From the NCBI GenBank assembly GCA_036877525.1, contig JAZGTH010000074.1, positions 6,659,501 to 6,723,500 of the forward strand: a stretch of DNA of 64,000 nucleotides, in the 5' to 3' direction. Positions 12,273 to 25,972 of the stretch are shown piece by piece (position 1 is the first letter of the stretch; every line of letters starts with the position of its first letter). The stretch is from Chromobotia macracanthus (Eukaryota; Chordata; Actinopteri; Cypriniformes; Botiidae). Below the pieces are notes generated by a model. The model did no database searches and had not been told where the DNA came from. It worked only from the letters and a program-made list of their open reading frames with translations. Position numbers and translations under genes: made by a program.

Positions 12273-15200
12273 ATTCTGTAACAGAAACCATACAGTTATT
12301 GAGAACTTTTATCTATGAGTTTGGTGCATATTAAACAGTTATGTAAACGTATTTATGTAAGGGAGCTTTCTAACATTTAAATTCTGAAGGTTAAATGAAC
12401 TCATGTGTGGAGTAATTGGAGAAATGTTGCAATGCAAACTTAAAGCCAATATTTTGGTTGAGATAAGTTGAATGGTTTGAACTGTGAGATGCATATTACC
12501 CTTTATCATACATACCGAAAGAAAAAGAAAAAGATTGAGATTGATCAATGGAAAATGCTTTCCAGGCACGGAAACCGAAAGTGTGTGCGTGTGTATGTGT
12601 GCGTTAGAGAGAAAGAGAGAGAGAGATTTGTGTGAGAGAGTTTTTGGTTATTCCTCCGTTCAGTAATTTGTTCAATTTATTGATGTCAGATAAAATGTGT
12701 GGTTGTTACGTAGATTTACTGAATGCTTGGATAATGTCATTCGGCTATGAATGAGGTTGCGAGTTGATAAACAATTAAATCATTTGAGTAGTAGTTCCAA
12801 CAACTACCCACAAGAGGGCAGAACGTTTCTGTTTTATAAGATTAGCAAGCGCTTTTCATCTAAGTTGAACATTTACAAGCTGAAATTTTGACAGCATGCA
12901 CGGCCTAGTGTGGAAACATTATGTCTCATTGTATAAGTGTGATAAAGAAAGTCACATGGAGATGGTTATGCTGGTACTGAGATCCTAACAGAGTAAAAGA
13001 AGAGAATGTGCCACTAAACGTGAGAAGAATGTGCGGTTTTACAATGAAATGGATCTGTTACGTTTTACAAGATGAAAGAGGCCTTAATACCCATGTCGTT
13101 TCATGCAGCTTTAATCCCCCTTTTATAATATAACAATTTACTGTAATGTTTAGTAGTCTAATAAACTTTAGGACATTTTGGTTTGTTGTTTTTGTCATTA
13201 ATAAATGCCAGTTGCCTTATTTCTCCTTGCTTCAATATTGATTGGGATGCTTTGGAATTCCTTTCAATTTTAATTTTTTAAGGAGGAAGTTTTTAACATT
13301 ATGCAAAAATTTGGCATTCAAAAAAGACCTGTTTTAACTACAGATTTAAGCGTGTAATGAGTTTGAGCATATGTACAGTAGGTTCTGTACAGTACTTACT
13401 GTACAGTAAGCTCTTGGAAAGCACGAACAGTAATATTCATGGAAACTTGGATTATACAGTTTTACTTTGAGACTGAATGCAGAGATAATCCCATGCTGTC
13501 TTTCAGCACATACAGTATATTCAGTGTGGTCCTGGAACCAGATAAACATCCAGCTGAACACATGCCAATCTCCACTGGAGTCTGATTCACCCGCTCTACC
13601 TTGGGTTGCCAGATCCATAAAATGCACAAAAAAAGTCAGATTCCGAGCCGCAGTTTGTCTTTAAACTAATATAGTGTTCTTGCAGTGGAAGAAGCTTCCA
13701 AAAACGCAGTTTAAAGCCAAAGATGAAATAAAGTCATCTTAAAGCTTGCAGTCACCTTTACCCTTATGATTCTACCTTACATATTAGTTTTTGTAAACTC
13801 TGTTTTGCATAGTTGTGTAATATGCAAATGTAATATGCATTGTGGTAAGGTTGCTTGGATTTCAGCCAATAAACGTTTTTTAGAAAGATGTGAAAGTTCC
13901 TGTTTGGTTGGGAGAAAAAATAAGAAAAAATAATAAAAGAAAAAGACTGATAAAAGCTGATAAAAAAGGAGGTTTTGTAAAAGAGAGGGAATATTTCGAG
14001 TTTGCTTGTTCATGTGTATGGACACGTGTATGCCAGGGCAGACAACAGTGAAAGTTTAAAAATTTTTAATGCATCTAATTTAGGTGCAGGTCAACTATTA
14101 AACACACTGTGTGTTTGAGGAATGTCAGTTTTCTGTCTTTATTACAGAGGACTACTGAAAGTGACGTGAATATACACAGTACCAGAGATGGAGGATCAAT
14201 ATTTCATCTTGAACTCCACTAATCAGTCTGTGGAGAAACAAACCATCTGTTACCTGCAAAAATGTCCGCCCATTTAATTAAATATGCTGTACAGAGCAGT
14301 CAAATACGTGGGCAATCTGTAAGTGGGCAGACGAGCACCAGAGATTTAATTAACATAATGTAAGCAAAGCACAAGGGCGGATTAAAGCCATTTAGAGGTT
14401 CTGTTGATGCTGTTACCATAATCAGATTGTTTTGTTCAAAACCCCTGCACAGTGACACAGCACTGAAACACACACAGGTTGATCCAGGGGTCTCTTGTGG
14501 GGCTGGATAAGTGTGTCTGGCAGTTATGACTCTTTTGATGATAAGGGAGACCGCCTGAGAAGGGCAGGACCTTACCCTTAAGCTTGAGGCATCGAGAGCA
14601 TCACATGCCATGAAATCTGATGTGTTAAATCTGCACAGAGCCTCATGTCAGCAGACACCCATGAAAGAAATCAGGATGATAGGATTGTTCTTCCAAAAAC
14701 TATTTATGAGGGGTTAAAACAAAATCTGATTTAAAAAAACCTGAATGCATTTTCAGTTACAGTGGAAAAATTGTCTGCAAATACATAAATGTAAATGTAT
14801 GTATAAAAATGAACAGGGAAAGTTTTACATGGTAAATATAATATAAAAAAAATTGCCTTTGAATTTGGTATTTAAAGCTTCATGAATGGCTTTGGTTTGG
14901 TAACCCTGAGATTAGGCCTGTTTGAATTTCCATGCTGGTTCAATTTCTAGTTCATGCTGGTTTGTGCAGGTATGGTGCTGGTGGACCAGCATAGCAATGT
15001 TGTTCACCTGCAAAAAACGATGATCCAGCCAATATGATCTTTTTGTGAAGCTGGTTGACCAGGAGGCTGCTAGTTAACAGGACAAACTATATAAAAAGCC
15101 TGTTAAAGAAGCCAACATATTAGCATCCCATGAAAGGGACCAGAAACAACATATTCTGGTCTTTTCAACAGATAATGTAGTTTGGGTTTCAACCAGTGGC

Positions 15201-18200
15201 GTTCTCTTTTAGAGACATGTCTCCTTGTTTCATTTATTCACAGACATGGAGTGTCCTCTTTGTTGTGTTTTTCAATTTATCAGGCTATTAGTTCTGATTT
15301 GTATTTATCAGTCGCTCTATATCCTTTAGTAACACATCAGACAAACTTTCAGTCTCTTTCTTTATGTCTGTCTCTCTTTCTATTAATCTCTCTCTCTTTC
15401 TCTCTCTGTCCTCTGCCTATTTTGGCAGGCCAGTGCCAGGTATTTGTCAAAATTCCACACACCCCATAGGGAGAAGTATGTTCCCCTTCTTCTCGTCTTG
15501 GCCCTGGTGCCTGTCTCTGTCCATCTTGTGTTCTCAAATATACAGCACATGCCTGGGACACATTAAGCCCAGATCATCTCCCTAAGCCCTGCAGGCTTCA
15601 CACAAGAGCTATAAAGACCAACACAGCAGAGAGGAAATTACTAATCTAATGTGTCAATAGTTATAATAAAGATGAGACAAGGTGTGAAAGTAATAGTTTA
15701 GCCAAAAAATTAAATTCCATTTAAAAATTCTGTCATTATTTACATATCCTTGTGTCTTTATAAATCTATATGCTGTTATTTTTGTTGTTTTTTCTGTAAA
15801 CCACAAAAAGATGAATTTGATTTAGGGTTCAACACGGACAGAAAAACACCAAATATTGTTGAAGTAGTCTATATGACTCATATGCTATTTTCAAAAGCTT
15901 TTTGTTAGAAACAGACAGTCAAATTCAAGCCATTATGTACTGAAATTCACTTCTTTACCTTTCTTGTCTTTTTCTTGATTTTTAGCACATTCAAACTGGC
16001 ACACCTGTACTTTCTCACAATACAAGAGTTTATTTTGCATATGTTGCTACTCCCTTTATGTTTCAAAGATAAAGTTTCAAAGATAAAGAGGCTTACACCA
16101 CCCCATACTTAAGCCCTTTAAACGAACATTAACCAATGGAAATTAGGTTGCACTGAAATGTAATTCATACAGTTTGAGTGTAATATTAAAACTATCAGAT
16201 GTATTTTGATTGATCTTAGCAATAACATCACAATATCCGTTTTAAACTGAACCTCACTGTTAAAGTGACACTTTAAATATTTACAATTTCATGAAAAATC
16301 TTGGAACGTCTCATGGTCCAGCAGTAATTCATATAAATGAGTCATTCTTTCTGTGTCTCAAATACTGTCAGCTTAACTCATTTTTCTTACGGTGGCCACA
16401 GCAAAAACAGAAGTGCGGTGAAAAATATTGAACAGCGAAACCAGGATACTGATACATTAAGCAGATTCAATAGATGACTATAATGATATAGCCACTGAAT
16501 CATGGCTCTTTGCAGTCAACTTCACACACACTCGACTCACTCCATTGATTAGATGCGTATGAGTGTTGATGGTATCGGGTTTATAGTCTTGGTGTTAAGT
16601 TGATGCGTGTCTACAGTGTGTGTGTTGGCTGGAGTCTGTTGAATCTGCAGTTATGTGTGTGTTGTCCTTGGCAGCTCTTGTGTAGATGTGTGTGTTGGCA
16701 TGTGGTGTGAGGCAGAATATGGTGTCAGTAGCTCATGAGGAGACAGGGTTGTAATGTCTTTTGCTCTCTGTCTGTCTCTTTCTCTCATTCTATCACTCTA
16801 TTTACGCCATTCTTTCTCACTGTTCCTTTACACTGGACTGCCTTTGCCTTATGAGTCATCTACGTTTTACAGGAAAGAACATGCATGCCCAGATTCACTG
16901 TGTTTCAAAGATCTAGTACGCATTTAGACCACCACAAGTACAGGATCATGTTAATAATGATTAAAATAATTAAGATTAGGATTAGTATTAAGACTAAGAT
17001 AGAATAGACATTAAATTTAAGTTATAGTCAAATACAGTCACAATTATTATATAGTCACTATCAGTCATAACAAACAGTCACAATTATGTTTTTCTGTTTA
17101 GTAATTCTTTATAACATTTTTAAGAAACTTTAAGTTGCTGTTCCAGTTAAAGATCTAATTTTAAGTTTATAAGTATCAGTTAATGTGGATTTAAGCATCG
17201 TTCAGTCTGAGCAGATACAGTATATACACACCATGTATCATTTTAACTTTTGTGTGACTAAGGAGGTGAAAATTTATTTGAAACATTTTCTCTCCATTAA
17301 TGGTTATGTGTTCCTGTATGGTTGTTAGGGAGCAATACTGTATTTCATGTGAATGGTCTTTGGTGCCTCAGCTGTGGCTTGGATTGTGGTGTGTATCAAA
17401 ATTGTATCCAACATTTTTCACGTGTGATTCAGTTCAGTCTCAAATAATGGTTTTAATAATGTGTATTCATTTGTCCTTTGAGTACCTGTATAACTGAAAA
17501 CTTTTTATTCTCCTTTACAAGTTTGTTTTCATAATTCTTACAGTTCTCTGATGAATACACATTGGAATATTCTTTGCAAGGTCCAAAACCCAAATATCTA
17601 GGTTATGGGAATAAATATCGTTCCCTGACATTTACAAGTGCTTTTTCTATGGTATACTTAGTGTATTGCTTTTGGCACTTGTAAATATTGCCCCAAAGCA
17701 CAGATTTTGCGCTCATAAAAATGTCTTTTAAAAAATGAGCAGAAGGAATTGAAATACTGAAGAAAGGTTAATGATAACAACATGAACACCACAAAGAATA
17801 TCAGTCAGGGTTAGAGACTCAACAACATCTAATCACACTTAGTTCTCCACCAATGGACATCGAATTGACTATCTCCAAGACTATAATGTGGGCTATACCC
17901 TCCACTTTCTCTAGTCTTTAAGTATACCTCTCCTCATCCCTCCCATCATTTGCTTCTGACAGCCTGTGAGTGAGAGGAGTGGGCTGCCTGAGAGATATTT
18001 TACTCCCGTCTATATTCTGTAGGTTTGTCTTTATAGAGGAAGTTTTAATGTCTTTAAAAAAGGTGCAGAACGTCTTAATGCATCGCCTATAACGACGCAA
18101 TGTAATTAGGATATTCTCACAGTCGGACTTTCGGCATCGGTGTGAACTGTGCATATAGATCGATGTATATGACATGCCATCATGAATACTGTGTTACCGG

Positions 18201-19328
18201 TAAGTAAATTTTTGCTATATAAAAATAAATTCTAATGTAATAATAATTTCAGCAAGAGCCTTATATTTATCGAACATATTTAGTTTTAAAGAGACGAGAG
18301 AAAAACAAATGCTATATAAAACAATAAATGACAACTAAACTTAACTTACAATGCTGAGCACTGCTAATTCAGTGGCTAAAATTTACTGTAAAAGATACAG
18401 TCTAGACCTTGACTGTTAGTCACTGTAAAATTCTTAAAACATTGTTCTAGTTGACGTATTTATTAACACTTCGGTTACATATTCAGTAAGCTTTTGATTT
18501 TGTTTATTGCGCATATAATAATTTCAATCAATTGCATTAAAGTACTATTTGTACAGAAGCTAGATTTACAAAACTATTAACTCCAGTAAACCCGTCCAAT
18601 ACATGTCAATCTGTTAAGAAAGGTGTCATTTAAAGCACCCTGGTAAACTATTAGTTTTAATAGCAAAGTAATGATGTAGTTTAAACATTTACATTTTGAT
18701 TTTACTGAGATGAATGATTATTACTTGAAACTAAAATTCAACTACAGAAAGTAAATGAACAAATTAAACAAATTAAAGAATTTAACAATTTGATGGCGAC
18801 ATTGCCAAAAGCGACGGAATATTTCGGTTATTTAGCAGAAAATGCTAATGTGTTTTATATATCCAAATTTCTCAGAGACATTTTTTGCCATTTACAGGAT
18901 TGAGTCAGGTTAAAGGAATTTCGTAAATATGTGAGAAAAATGTTTGTTCAAGCTAAATAATTTGGTGGCTACCACGTTACTTGTGACTGCAGAGATTAAT
19001 ATACGGTCCGCAGCAATAATAATTAAACTTGAAAAATCAGAAAAAGATAAAACTGGAATAAACTTCAATAATTACTTATAGATCTTAATAAGTTTTTTTT
19101 TTTACATTTTGAAAAAAACATTGGAGACAAATGTAATGGGATGTCAACAAAAATGCATAAATTAACTTTTTTATTCTCTTGTTTCCCCTCTTCTGACTCA
19201 TTCATTTAAAGCAGTGTACTGAAGGCTCCCCCTTCTAATCTGGATCCCCTGAAAAAAATATCAGAAGTTACCACCGGCCTTCTCTTAAAAAAAATTACTC
19301 TTCTGGGGACTGTTGCTGTCCAAGACAA
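12273..19328. other. Intergenic region upstream of the urotensin receptor gene
   Basis: AT-rich DNA without recognised exons. It contains short CT-rich tracts near 15,360-15,420 and a diverged interspersed repeat near 15,690-15,800. One isolated plus-strand ATG with a strong donor (TTACCG|GTAAGT, near 18,198) might be a leader exon of the receptor gene, but I cannot support it further. Confidence 0.45.
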
Positions 19329-20474
19329 ATGGACATCTCTGGTTCTACTTCCTTTTCCTCCTTTCCACCTCCTTCCTACACATTTCCAGATCTTCTTAAT
19401 CTCTCCCTTCCCTCTTCATCACCCTCTCTCTCTCCATCCCCAAGCGTAGCATCCACCACCATCTTCTGTCTTTTTCTATCACTCCTGTCCCTTCTGGGCA
19501 TTCTGGGAAACCTGTATACTCTAGGGCTTCTTATTCGCTGCCGCAGGACATCAAGAAGGCGTCGTACAGCTCCTGCCTGTTGCTACAGATCATTCTGCCT
19601 CAGCCCCTCCTCCCCTTCTTTTTCACCCTCCTCCTCTCCAACCTCCTCCTCTTCCTCGCTGCACTTGCAGGTTCTGAGTCTAGCTTTAGCAGACCTGGTG
19701 TACCTCTCTACTGCCCCCTTCATAGTGTATGACAGCTTAGCATCCGACTGGGCCTTTGGTGAACTGGGTTGTCGGCTTCTGCTCAGTCTGGATCTCCTCA
19801 CCATGCATGCCAGCATCTTCACCCTCACGGCTATGAGCCTGGACCGGTATCGAGCTGTGGCTGACCCACTGGCAGCCTCCTCCACACCTTCTTCTGGACT
19901 TCTGAGAGTAGCTCTTGCCTGGGGCTTTGCAGTAGCTCTCAGTTTACCCATGATGATCACTTTGCACCTCGAAGATGGAGAGAACCAAGAAGGCAAGTTG
20001 TGTGTGCCCGCCTGGGATGAGCAGAGTTCCAAAGCCTACCTCAGTGTGCTCTTCTGCACCAGTATCATGGGCCCAGGGCTGGCCATTGGAGCTTTGTATG
20101 CAGCATTGGGGAGACTCTACTGGGTATCTCAGACGCAGCTGGCCTGGGCAGGAGGGTGCAATGCCTACCCACCTCGTGCACCACGCCCCAAAGTCCTGCT
20201 CCTCATCCTGGGCATTGTAATAATGTTCTGGGCTTGTTTTCTTCCATTCTGGATCTGGCAGCTTCTGCCATTGTATCGGCCGGATGTGCTGCGTGAGGTT
20301 CCGGTGGGCACACAGGTCACTGTTAATCGCATCCTCACAGGGCTGACTTATGGGAACTCATGTGTGAATCCGTTCTTCTACACACTGCTGACTGGCAAGC
20401 GCAGACACACCAGCAGGAAGACAATAAGTGCAGCCACACCACTGTGCTATAAGGGCAGCTCTGATCAGCAATAA
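19329..20474 (+). CDS. uts2r: Urotensin-II receptor family GPCR (single exon)
   Basis: Seven-transmembrane receptor of the urotensin-II/URP type, expected to couple to Gq at the plasma membrane. The 381-residue frame is uninterrupted. It shows TM1 GNLYTLGLL (Asn61), TM2 LSLALADLVYL (Asp122), TM3 with Cys148, Asp155 (amine-contact position) and LLTMHASIFTLTAMS, DRY at 172-174, ECL2 Cys225 in KLCVPAWD, TM5 FCTSIMGPGLAIG, TM6 WACFLPFWIWQLL and TM7 YGNSCVNPFFYTLL. All of these match human UTS2R closely. An N-glycosylation site lies at Asn24. The tail is short, about 28 residues after TM7. Odd features are a Ser/Pro-rich N-terminus and a first intracellular loop stretched to about 40 residues (71-110) by an Arg cluster and a Ser run, where the family normally has about ten. 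Teleosts carry several uts2r paralogs and I cannot tell which one this is. The ATG at 19,329 is the first in frame before TM1. Confidence 0.9.
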   Translation: MDISGSTSFSSFPPPSYTFPDLLNLSLPSSSPSLSPSPSVASTTIFCLFLSLLSLLGILGNLYTLGLLIRCRRTSRRRRTAPACCYRSFCLSPSSPSFSPSSSPTSSSSSLHLQVLSLALADLVYLSTAPFIVYDSLASDWAFGELGCRLLLSLDLLTMHASIFTLTAMSLDRYRAVADPLAASSTPSSGLLRVALAWGFAVALSLPMMITLHLEDGENQEGKLCVPAWDEQSSKAYLSVLFCTSIMGPGLAIGALYAALGRLYWVSQTQLAWAGGCNAYPPRAPRPKVLLLILGIVIMFWACFLPFWIWQLLPLYRPDVLREVPVGTQVTVNRILTGLTYGNSCVNPFFYTLLTGKRRHTSRKTISAATPLCYKGSSDQQ

Positions 20475-21127
20475 CAGCTGCCCATTCTGATCACCAAACA
20501 CAGTCCACAAAGTTCATGACCGATATGACTGTGCATGGATATGTTTATTTTATTAAACAAACTACTTACCAATTTGGTGCTAAATATCTGAAAGTTAATA
20601 GCTTTATATATGTCCTGTGTATATGGCAATACTGTCTAATCCAAGCCAAGGACATACAAAATATATATAATCAGATTGAATCTGACTAGTATTAAGTATT
20701 AAAGTAACTGCAAACAAATTAAATATTAAGAAATACTGAGCAATAAATGCTTGGAAATGAACTTATGAAATCTTTACTAGGTTTGTTACTTCAAAAATCC
20801 CTCTCAAACCTGATTTTAAAATTTGTGGAGTACAATGTGTGAAACATCTGTTTTACCTGTCAAAGAAGGCAACTTGAAAGAGACAAAGCAGCCTTGGTCA
20901 GCAATCATGAATTGCCCCAGGATATTCTAACAACAGGTGTGAACCATTTAACTACCAACTTGGTTTATTAGTCTAAGTGCAAAGAAGAAATGACAGTATA
21001 GATTTGTCTCAAAGCTAAAGGACATGTCAGAGTTTGCTCTGTTGAACTGCTGAGGATAAATCATTTCTACATCAGGACATTAAGCTCTCCATGTTGTACT
21101 TTATCAGACTCCATTAACATCAAATGT

Positions 21128-21128
<1 letters not shown>

Positions 21129-21184
<56 letters not shown>
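21129..21184. repeat. Compound (GT)n(AT)n microsatellite
   Basis: About 16 GT units pass directly into about 11 AT units in the intergenic region downstream of the receptor gene. Confidence 0.9.
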
Positions 21185-21186
<2 letters not shown>

Positions 21187-22779
21187 ACCATACATTTAAT
21201 TAAATGAAATTATGCATATTTAGCAACATTTTTAATCTTAAACCAGTTTTTCTGCAGCACATTCACATATTATCATATTGTCACTAAATCTTTACCAAAA
21301 AAAAATTCACTTTATAGTTTATATTTTATAGTTGGAAAGTACAAATACAAAAATACAATCTTTCAAATACAAATACAACCTGAAATTAAAATCACAGATG
21401 AGATCTATTTCATTTTCTAATTTTTTTCTCCTGTGCAGCAATGAGATGAAATAGAAAGAAAATGGATACTTGCAAAAGTCTCCTGCATCTCAGTTTTTTC
21501 TCCTAAGAAAATCCACCAGAAATCTTACAAATGTCATTAGAGTTTAGAAGAGATCCCAGATTTGCCAAGTCTGAAATCAAAAGTCAATATTATTTTAGAT
21601 TTGAATCTGAACTCAACCTTTTCTTATTAAATTTGTTTGACAAATTTAATTTGTTTTTTTTTTTGCTAAGCAATTTTAGGAGAAACATTTGAGACAATGT
21701 TGATACCTAAATGAAACAAACTGAGATCTCCATCAAAACTAAAAAAAGCTATAAAAGAGCAACCTCTGAGGAATAAAATTTTCCTCTGGGAATCCACAAG
21801 CCAAAAAGATATTCTTGAAAATATGATTGTTGTTAATTGCACCTGTATTGTATTTGTTCTGTTTTACTGTCAGATAATATATTGCTTTGCACAAGGCTTG
21901 GCTACAAGAATCTCTATATAAATTCCAAGGTGCTTAACTTAACATACAATTATCAATAAAGAAATAATGTATGTCAGAACAACAGCAGAATGATTATGGT
22001 CTGAGTGAGTCCTCTGGGAAGCTATTGAAGACTTCCTGACCCTAACAACCTCACTGCCTGAATAGTGCAGAAAGACTGCTTTACTGTCCTTCTTACAATA
22101 GCTGTTGAGTAAGATTTTACTGATGGAGAAGCTGAGAAAAAGCTAGAAAAAGAAAAACTAGTAATAAATGAGTTTGAGAGAAAAATTAACATGAAACTGA
22201 AAGAGAGGCATGAGTGAGAGAGGTAGAGATGGAGACATATGGAGAAATATGGTTTTCATTCAGGAAGCATTTATTTATGTGTCTGCATTGGCCAGCTCTA
22301 TGCTTTTGCTAGCATTCTGTTTTTTTGCGAGTCTTGCATGGGGTGTGTGTGTATTGCACTACAGTGCTTGGATGTGACTGTGTTTTCATTGGATAACATG
22401 AGCTTTGAGTCTGTATCAGCTTTCTGAAATGACCCGCAAATGTGTGTGTTAGACCTTCATGTCAGGTTGGTAATGAGCTGTAATTCTGGTAATGATGTCT
22501 GTGACGTATTGACATCTGTGCCATTGTGTTCCACCTGAGATGTTCCCATGACATCTATGCTGTAGGAATCCCTTGTGATTTGTATAAATCGTAAATTGTT
22601 TGAATGGTAGCTCTGTATTGGTTTGGGGCTGCCTACTGCTCTCTGACACATATGAACAAATATTGTTGTTTGACTGAAAGCGGTGAGGAGTATAAATGTG
22701 GTTGGGTGTCATAAGGGGTATCTTTAGCCTTTTGGGGATTTATTGCGGTCTATTGAGAAGTCTGCAGGGGTAGATCTTA

Positions 22780-23015
22780 CACTCTGGAAAATAAAGGTGT
22801 TGATAAAGGTAGTGATGCCATAGAAGACACATTTTTGTTTGCTCTAAAGATCCTTTTATTTAAAGGTTCTTAAAAGAACCATTACCTTTTTATAGTCTGT
22901 AGAACCTTTTTATTTCAAATAACCTTGTGTGCAATAGAAAGATTCTATGGATGTTAAATATTATTTATGGAACCATGCAGCCTGATAAAGAACCTTAAAA
23001 ATAGCGTTAAAAGTG
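22780..23015. repeat. Possible non-autonomous DNA element (MITE-like)
   Basis: The segment is rich in complementary pairs of the type aaaggttctt/aagaacc and agaacctttt, a pattern seen in several fish MITEs. Clean ends and a target duplication could not be defined. Confidence 0.35.
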
Positions 23016-25479
23016 TTGTAAGCAGGAACAGTAAACTGAATTAAGAGTGTCTTGGTAGGTGTTTTAGAACATAAAACATTAAACATTGTATTATGTATTA
23101 CATGAAGATAACCACCAGAAGATAAATCAAACCTAGGTGAGCATCACTAGATGAAAGTAACTGTAGGAATCTAAAGGAAAACTCAGATTAAAAGTTACAT
23201 TTTTCATGTTCTTAAATTCCCTGGATATATAATCAACTGAAATAACATCTCATTTATTTGAACCTCATTCATTAATCCTATGAAAACCTATAAAACACTT
23301 TCAAAATGTTTCATGGTATTACATTAATGTTCTGATGTTTGTCAATGTTCTGATGGCGTTACTTTCCATTCCACCTATATAGTAGAGTTTGGCAGAACGC
23401 CATCTAACTTGTGACTCAACAAGGGCCTGATGGAGGTGACTTTTGTTCACCTCCCTCTCATTGTTTTCATTTTCACTAGGCATGTGTTTCCTTTACCTGA
23501 GAAACATCAGAACATGTCTGAGCAATATGTGTATGGTTGTACCTCACGTGTGAAGCTAAAGAGAACTTCCTATTGCTTGACAACATTGTTGCCATGATCA
23601 CAAGGGGTCGAAGTGACATAAGGGGAAAATGACAACAAAATGTTCATATTTGGGTGTACGGTTTCTATAAGGGGATCTTCATCTGTCATTTGATGTTTTA
23701 CCAAAACCACCAAATATTTATTAAGGTTTTTATTACTAAGCATGAGGACATCTCAGGGGTGATTTCTTGAGGCTTATAATTGAATGATAATATTAAAGTT
23801 CAGCTGGAGGAGGCCTTAAACTCTGTCCCTCACTCTGTTGTTTTTCCTCAAGAGGGTCTCAATGATTGAACATGCAATAAACTTCAAACATATGTTAATA
23901 TCCAGCAAACCCAAACAGTGGGAAATATTACCATAAGGGAGGTCAGCAAATCCATAAGCTGTCAGTTTATATTGCTAGTCACCAAGAGCTGGTATAGCTG
24001 AGGTTTCCAATAATAACCACTGTGGCTGTGCTGGAGAGAAACATCATATTTTGAAGGAAGCAGCAAAGAGTTGCTGAAGACAGACCTCAGAGGTACTTAT
24101 GGGGAGAAATATTTCCCTTTTTCAAGGCATCGTTTTTTGTTACCTGTGTGCTTCATAAATCCAACACATGTCCTGTTCCTGGAATTCTGAGCGTTCCTTT
24201 CCATCCTGACACTGCCCTCCCCTTTTCCTGCCTATGCTGCAGTGTTTGTGGCAGGGGCAGGTGCCCCTCCCCTGGGCAGTCAGCTCAGGAAAGTCTCCTG
24301 CTGGGCAGACCAGACTAGGCCGAAGTTTAGGCCAAGTTCCCACTGAGAGAGAATAAGAGGCTCCTTTTCTCTAAGACACACATACACAGACCCGAATTTA
24401 AAAAATCTGTTTTCTCTCTTTCTTCTCTCTTCCTTGTTTCTGAGCAGCGAAACAAGGACAAAGTCAAGTTGGTGTGATAGACAAAACAACACAAAGACAC
24501 AATCCACACCCACAATCGCTTACGCATGGGTGCTGATCCCTGGCTTTATTACTGTAACCTGTGTTCACACACATACACCAGACAGTTTATGTCAGCACAC
24601 TGCAAATCTTGCAGTTGTGACAGAAAACTTGTCTTGCACTCACTGCCAGCAAACAGAGGAAGACAGTACAGACAATACAAGTGTTTCTTTGTACACCATA
24701 AGGCTCCAATGCCTAAAGCACGCATCTGCTGCCTCATTCCCTGTCTTCACATGTCTGTGTCAGCCGCAAAGATCAGACGAGAACCCGACTTGCGTGCTTT
24801 AGAGGCTGGAGGTTGCATAAACGGACATCAGCTTCACAGTTTACACACTGGTTCTGACCAGCAAAGCTGTTCTCATTCTTTCTTTCATTCCTCTCTTATT
24901 TCTTAAGGTCTTGGATGTATTTGTTTTTTGTTACACTTTTCTTTTTAACTTGTCTTCAATCTGGATGTCTGTTGTCACTTTCTTTATGCTTTATCATCTT
25001 TTTTTACAGAATTTAAGTGACATGGTAAATTACTCCAGAAACTTTACAGATAAAATTGGGTCCAAAAGTCCTAAAATATTTCTAATTCTTCTAATTGTAA
25101 TTCTAATTGTAATTCTAGACATTCAGAACACTGGAACACAGCATACGATCGGTTATTATCAGTTGTGTCACACATTAACTGTACAGCTTGAGGTTTTGCA
25201 CCTCCTTGTGGTCAGTGATATTGCTGTCACAAATCTGAAGCATGTGTAGTCCATGAATCTCTAACTTGCAAACAAAGTGGTATTATTAGCAGCAACTGTC
25301 AATATGAGTAAATTGTATGTAAAGTACACTTATCAAACTGAAATCTATGTTCTGCAAAATAAAACATGCAAATATTAAATAGTAGCTTCACTGTAAATAG
25401 ATTAAACATGCAAATTGATTATTAATAGTAGAAACAGGTTTATTACATACTTTATTATAAATAGTTTCCATCTAAATCA

Positions 25480-25762
25480 TGCGAAAACAATGGTTGGATT
25501 GTTTTTTCTGTTAATAAATATCTTCATTGAATGAAAATATGGAGTCTGAAACTGTTTTAATTCCCTTATGGACACTAACACAGATGGTTATACCAAACAG
25601 GCGATTTATTGAATAACATACTTTATTAGTACAAGCCTAGTAGCTGTAAATGAATCTTTACCATCTGATGTCTTTATCAAGAAATGAAATACAATGGTTA
25701 GATTGTTTTGTTCTGTTAATAAATAACCTTCATTGAATGAAAGAATATGGAGATCTGTAAAC
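25480..25762 (+). repeat. Direct duplication, about 205-bp period, two copies
   Basis: The segment near 25,480-25,545 (acaatggttggattgtttt, ctgttaataaatatcttcattgaatgaaa) recurs at about 25,690-25,757 with small changes. The sequence before each copy (catactttatta) also matches, so the repeat unit is about 205 bp. Confidence 0.7.
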
Positions 25763-25826
25763 TTCTGAACCATTTCTAAATTTCTCAGGTCTGTAATGGA
25801 ATCTCTGCTCCTGCAGTAAACAAATC

Positions 25827-25972
25827 ATTTACATACACAATCAGAAACACTAATTAATAAATAATTTACATAAACAATCAGAAACACAAATTAATAATAC
25901 ATTTACATAAACAATCAGAAACACTAATTAATAATACATTTACATAAACAATCAGAAACACTAATTAATAAG
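25827..25972 (+). repeat. 36-37 bp tandem repeat, four copies
   Basis: The unit atttacataaacaatcagaa followed by acactaattaataatac repeats four times with a few substitutions. It is noncoding. Confidence 0.9.

Noticed and set aside
19564..19670. Possible short intron inside the receptor gene
   Set aside because: The available GT sites with the AG at 19,669-19,670 all shift the frame, and the residues across the acceptor still align with the family.
19583..20032. Minus-strand 149-codon open frame
   Set aside because: It lies wholly antisense to the urotensin receptor gene and has no domain. It is a shadow of GC-rich coding sequence.
24434..24906. Two overlapping open frames of about 125 codons with several Cys and His
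   Set aside because: The Cys/His spacing fits no zinc-binding pattern, and the two frames compete. There are no homologous motifs.
25827..25972. Regular tandem units that could suggest a CRISPR array
   Set aside because: The units abut directly with no unique spacers, in a vertebrate genome. It is a simple minisatellite.
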